From: Delphinus delphis
Lineage: Eukaryota > Chordata > Mammalia > Artiodactyla > Delphinidae
Assembly: GCF_949987515.2 (NCBI RefSeq)
Contig: NC_082700.1
Location: 35,675,380 to 35,739,379, forward strand
Length of the DNA stretch: 64,000 bases
Direction of reading: 5' to 3'
In this document: positions 62,628-64,000 of the stretch, piece after piece
Layout of the letters: every line of letters starts with the position of its first letter
How positions within the stretch are numbered: the stretch's first letter is position 1
Made by a program: the position numbers and the translations under genes
The notes under the pieces: generated by a model
Told to the model about the DNA's origin: nothing
Databases searched by the model: none
Seen by the model: the letters and a program-made list of their open reading frames with translations, nothing else

Positions 62628-63714
62628 GCAACTCATGTAGTAGATTAATTTCAGTTTCCACAAGAAATATTCAATTTAATGATGGAGATAGTGAACTCTT
62701 TTAATTGCAACATATAAAAATTTTGTATATCTAGTGTATTATCATTTGTAATAGTATTAAAGTGTCTTTGCTGTGGTTAATATGGTATTAATTAGGTTTC
62801 AAAGTTAAGCAAACTGGAATTGTTATTTCATACAAGAATTTAAATAATTTAAGATGTCATTGGGTTCCAGGTTGGGATTTATTTCTGTAATCATGATAAA
62901 AATTTAGTGTTTGGCTTAAACTGAGCTACAGCCTGAAGGAGACAAAGAAATAACAGGGATATAGCATTTTCTCCTGCACTGTTATAGTTCTTCACTTTCA
63001 ACTTTCCCCCATTTTTCTGTGCTCTGTTGCCATATTCACCAAATCTTTATCAGAGGATGGTCCTCTGACTTTGGTTTACTATTTATATAATCATGGTTTT
63101 GAGACACCTCACTTTAATAAGCAAAATTATTCTTAGGTTTCATGTCTCAGTTCTCCTTTGAAAGAGTTGAATACTCCACTTTCTTGTACACACTTCTGGT
63201 CCTTTAGTCTATCCAGGGTTCAAGGTGGAATACTACTGTTGATCGGTCAGGTATAGTGGTCTAATATTTTTCCCTCAGAACTACAGAGCTTATTTATAGT
63301 TTGCTACTCACACAGAGAAAAATATAATACATGAAAAGTTAATGTACAAATAAATACTTAATAGAAAAAAATGGAGTGCTTGTGAATATCCAGGAGAATG
63401 CATATCCATAGTTCATGGGTAGACAGACAATCAACAGAAAAACACTTTTTGATTATTCAGTTTATGTGTTTTTTAACGGATCTGCAAAGTGAGCTAGTAG
63501 GCAGAGCTTACTTACAAAAATGTTTCAGTTTTGGACATCATAATTTTAACAAAGAGAGAAAGACTAAAACCTCACTCTTAAGAGCTAAGTGAAAATGTGA
63601 TTTCTTTTTCTTTTAATGTGGTTAATTAAACGTCATTTTAATTACCGAGAAAATGTGCAATATAAATGCTGTAAGTTAAATTAAAAGACATATTATTAAA
63701 TCCAATGGGTTAGA
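62628..63714. other. No recognised feature
   Basis: AT-rich sequence. The ORF at 63398-63592 has no domain. Confidence 0.45.
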
Positions 63715-64000
63715 TCAAATGGAGGGGGAAGCTGGAGCGAAGTGAGAGTAGCATCGACATATATACACTACCGAATGTAAAATACTTAGCTAGTGGGAAG
63801 CAGCAGTATAGCACAGGGAGATCAGCTTGGTGCTTTGTGACCGCCTGGAGGGGTGGGATAGGGAGAATGGGAGGGAAGCTCAAGAGGGAGGAGATCTGGG
63901 GACACATATATGCATATGGTTGATTCACTTTGTTGTACAACAGAAATTAACACAGTATTGTGAAGCAATTATATTCCAATAAAGGTCTATTTAAAACAAA
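63715..64000 (+). mobile_element. 5'-truncated L1 3' end at the window edge
   Basis: 'gaagctggagcgaagtgagagtagc', 'gctagtgggaagcagcagtatagcac', 'tgttgtacaacagaaattaac' and 'gtgaagcaattatattccaataaa' match the 3' UTR of the element at 10995 and contain an extra stretch missing there ('ggtgctttgtgaccgcctggagg'). The tail seems to begin at the window end. The reverse ORF 63710-63940 is a shadow. Confidence 0.92.

Overview
This window looks like AT-rich intergenic or intronic DNA from a mammal, most likely a cetacean. The main clue is five copies of a tRNA-derived SINE with the 'gggcttccctggtgg...' head, internal A and B boxes and A-rich tail (3647, 26304, 48455, 52499, 62409). This is the CHR-2-type SINE, recent and abundant in whales and dolphins. 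The other repeats (L1 with an artiodactyl/cetacean-type 3' end, L2, MIR, MLT1 and MLT2 LTRs, class I ERV LTRs) are ordinary placental mammal content. I see no tRNA or rRNA gene, no CRISPR array, and no intact multi-exon protein gene.

Layout. 1-1365: reverse-strand L1 fragment. 1.4-14 kb: unrecognised AT-rich DNA with scattered MIR, SINE, MLT1, L1 and L2 pieces and a long (TA)n. 14.2-15.2 kb: the only non-transposon coding-like block, a reverse-strand coiled-coil ORF with one frameshift and a downstream AATAAA. 17-18.4 kb: eroded L1 ORF2. 21.47-25.93 kb: a (TTTC)n array next to the 3' end of an internally deleted reverse-strand L1. 31.4-32.3 kb: one LTR apparently inserted in another. 34.155-40.123 kb: a reverse-strand class I endogenous retrovirus with both LTRs, a primer-binding site resembling the complement of tRNA-Ile, gag/pro/pol remnants and almost no env space. 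42.9-43.8 kb: an L2 split by a solo LTR with a 4-bp target duplication. 44.4 kb: an MLT2 LTR. 49-51.3 kb: a forward L1. 52.5-64 kb: two SINEs, old repeats, LTR-like sequence and an L1 3' end at the right edge.

No genes here work together as a pathway. The window is best read as layered transposon insertions: ancient MIR/L2, then MLT1/MLT2 and L1, then class I ERV, then cetacean SINEs with near-perfect target duplications. I found no convincing new biological system. The items most worth a second look are the frameshifted coiled-coil ORF and the tRNA-Ile-primed provirus. Family names come from memory of consensus sequences, not from a search. Boundaries without a target duplication or TG...CA ends are approximate.
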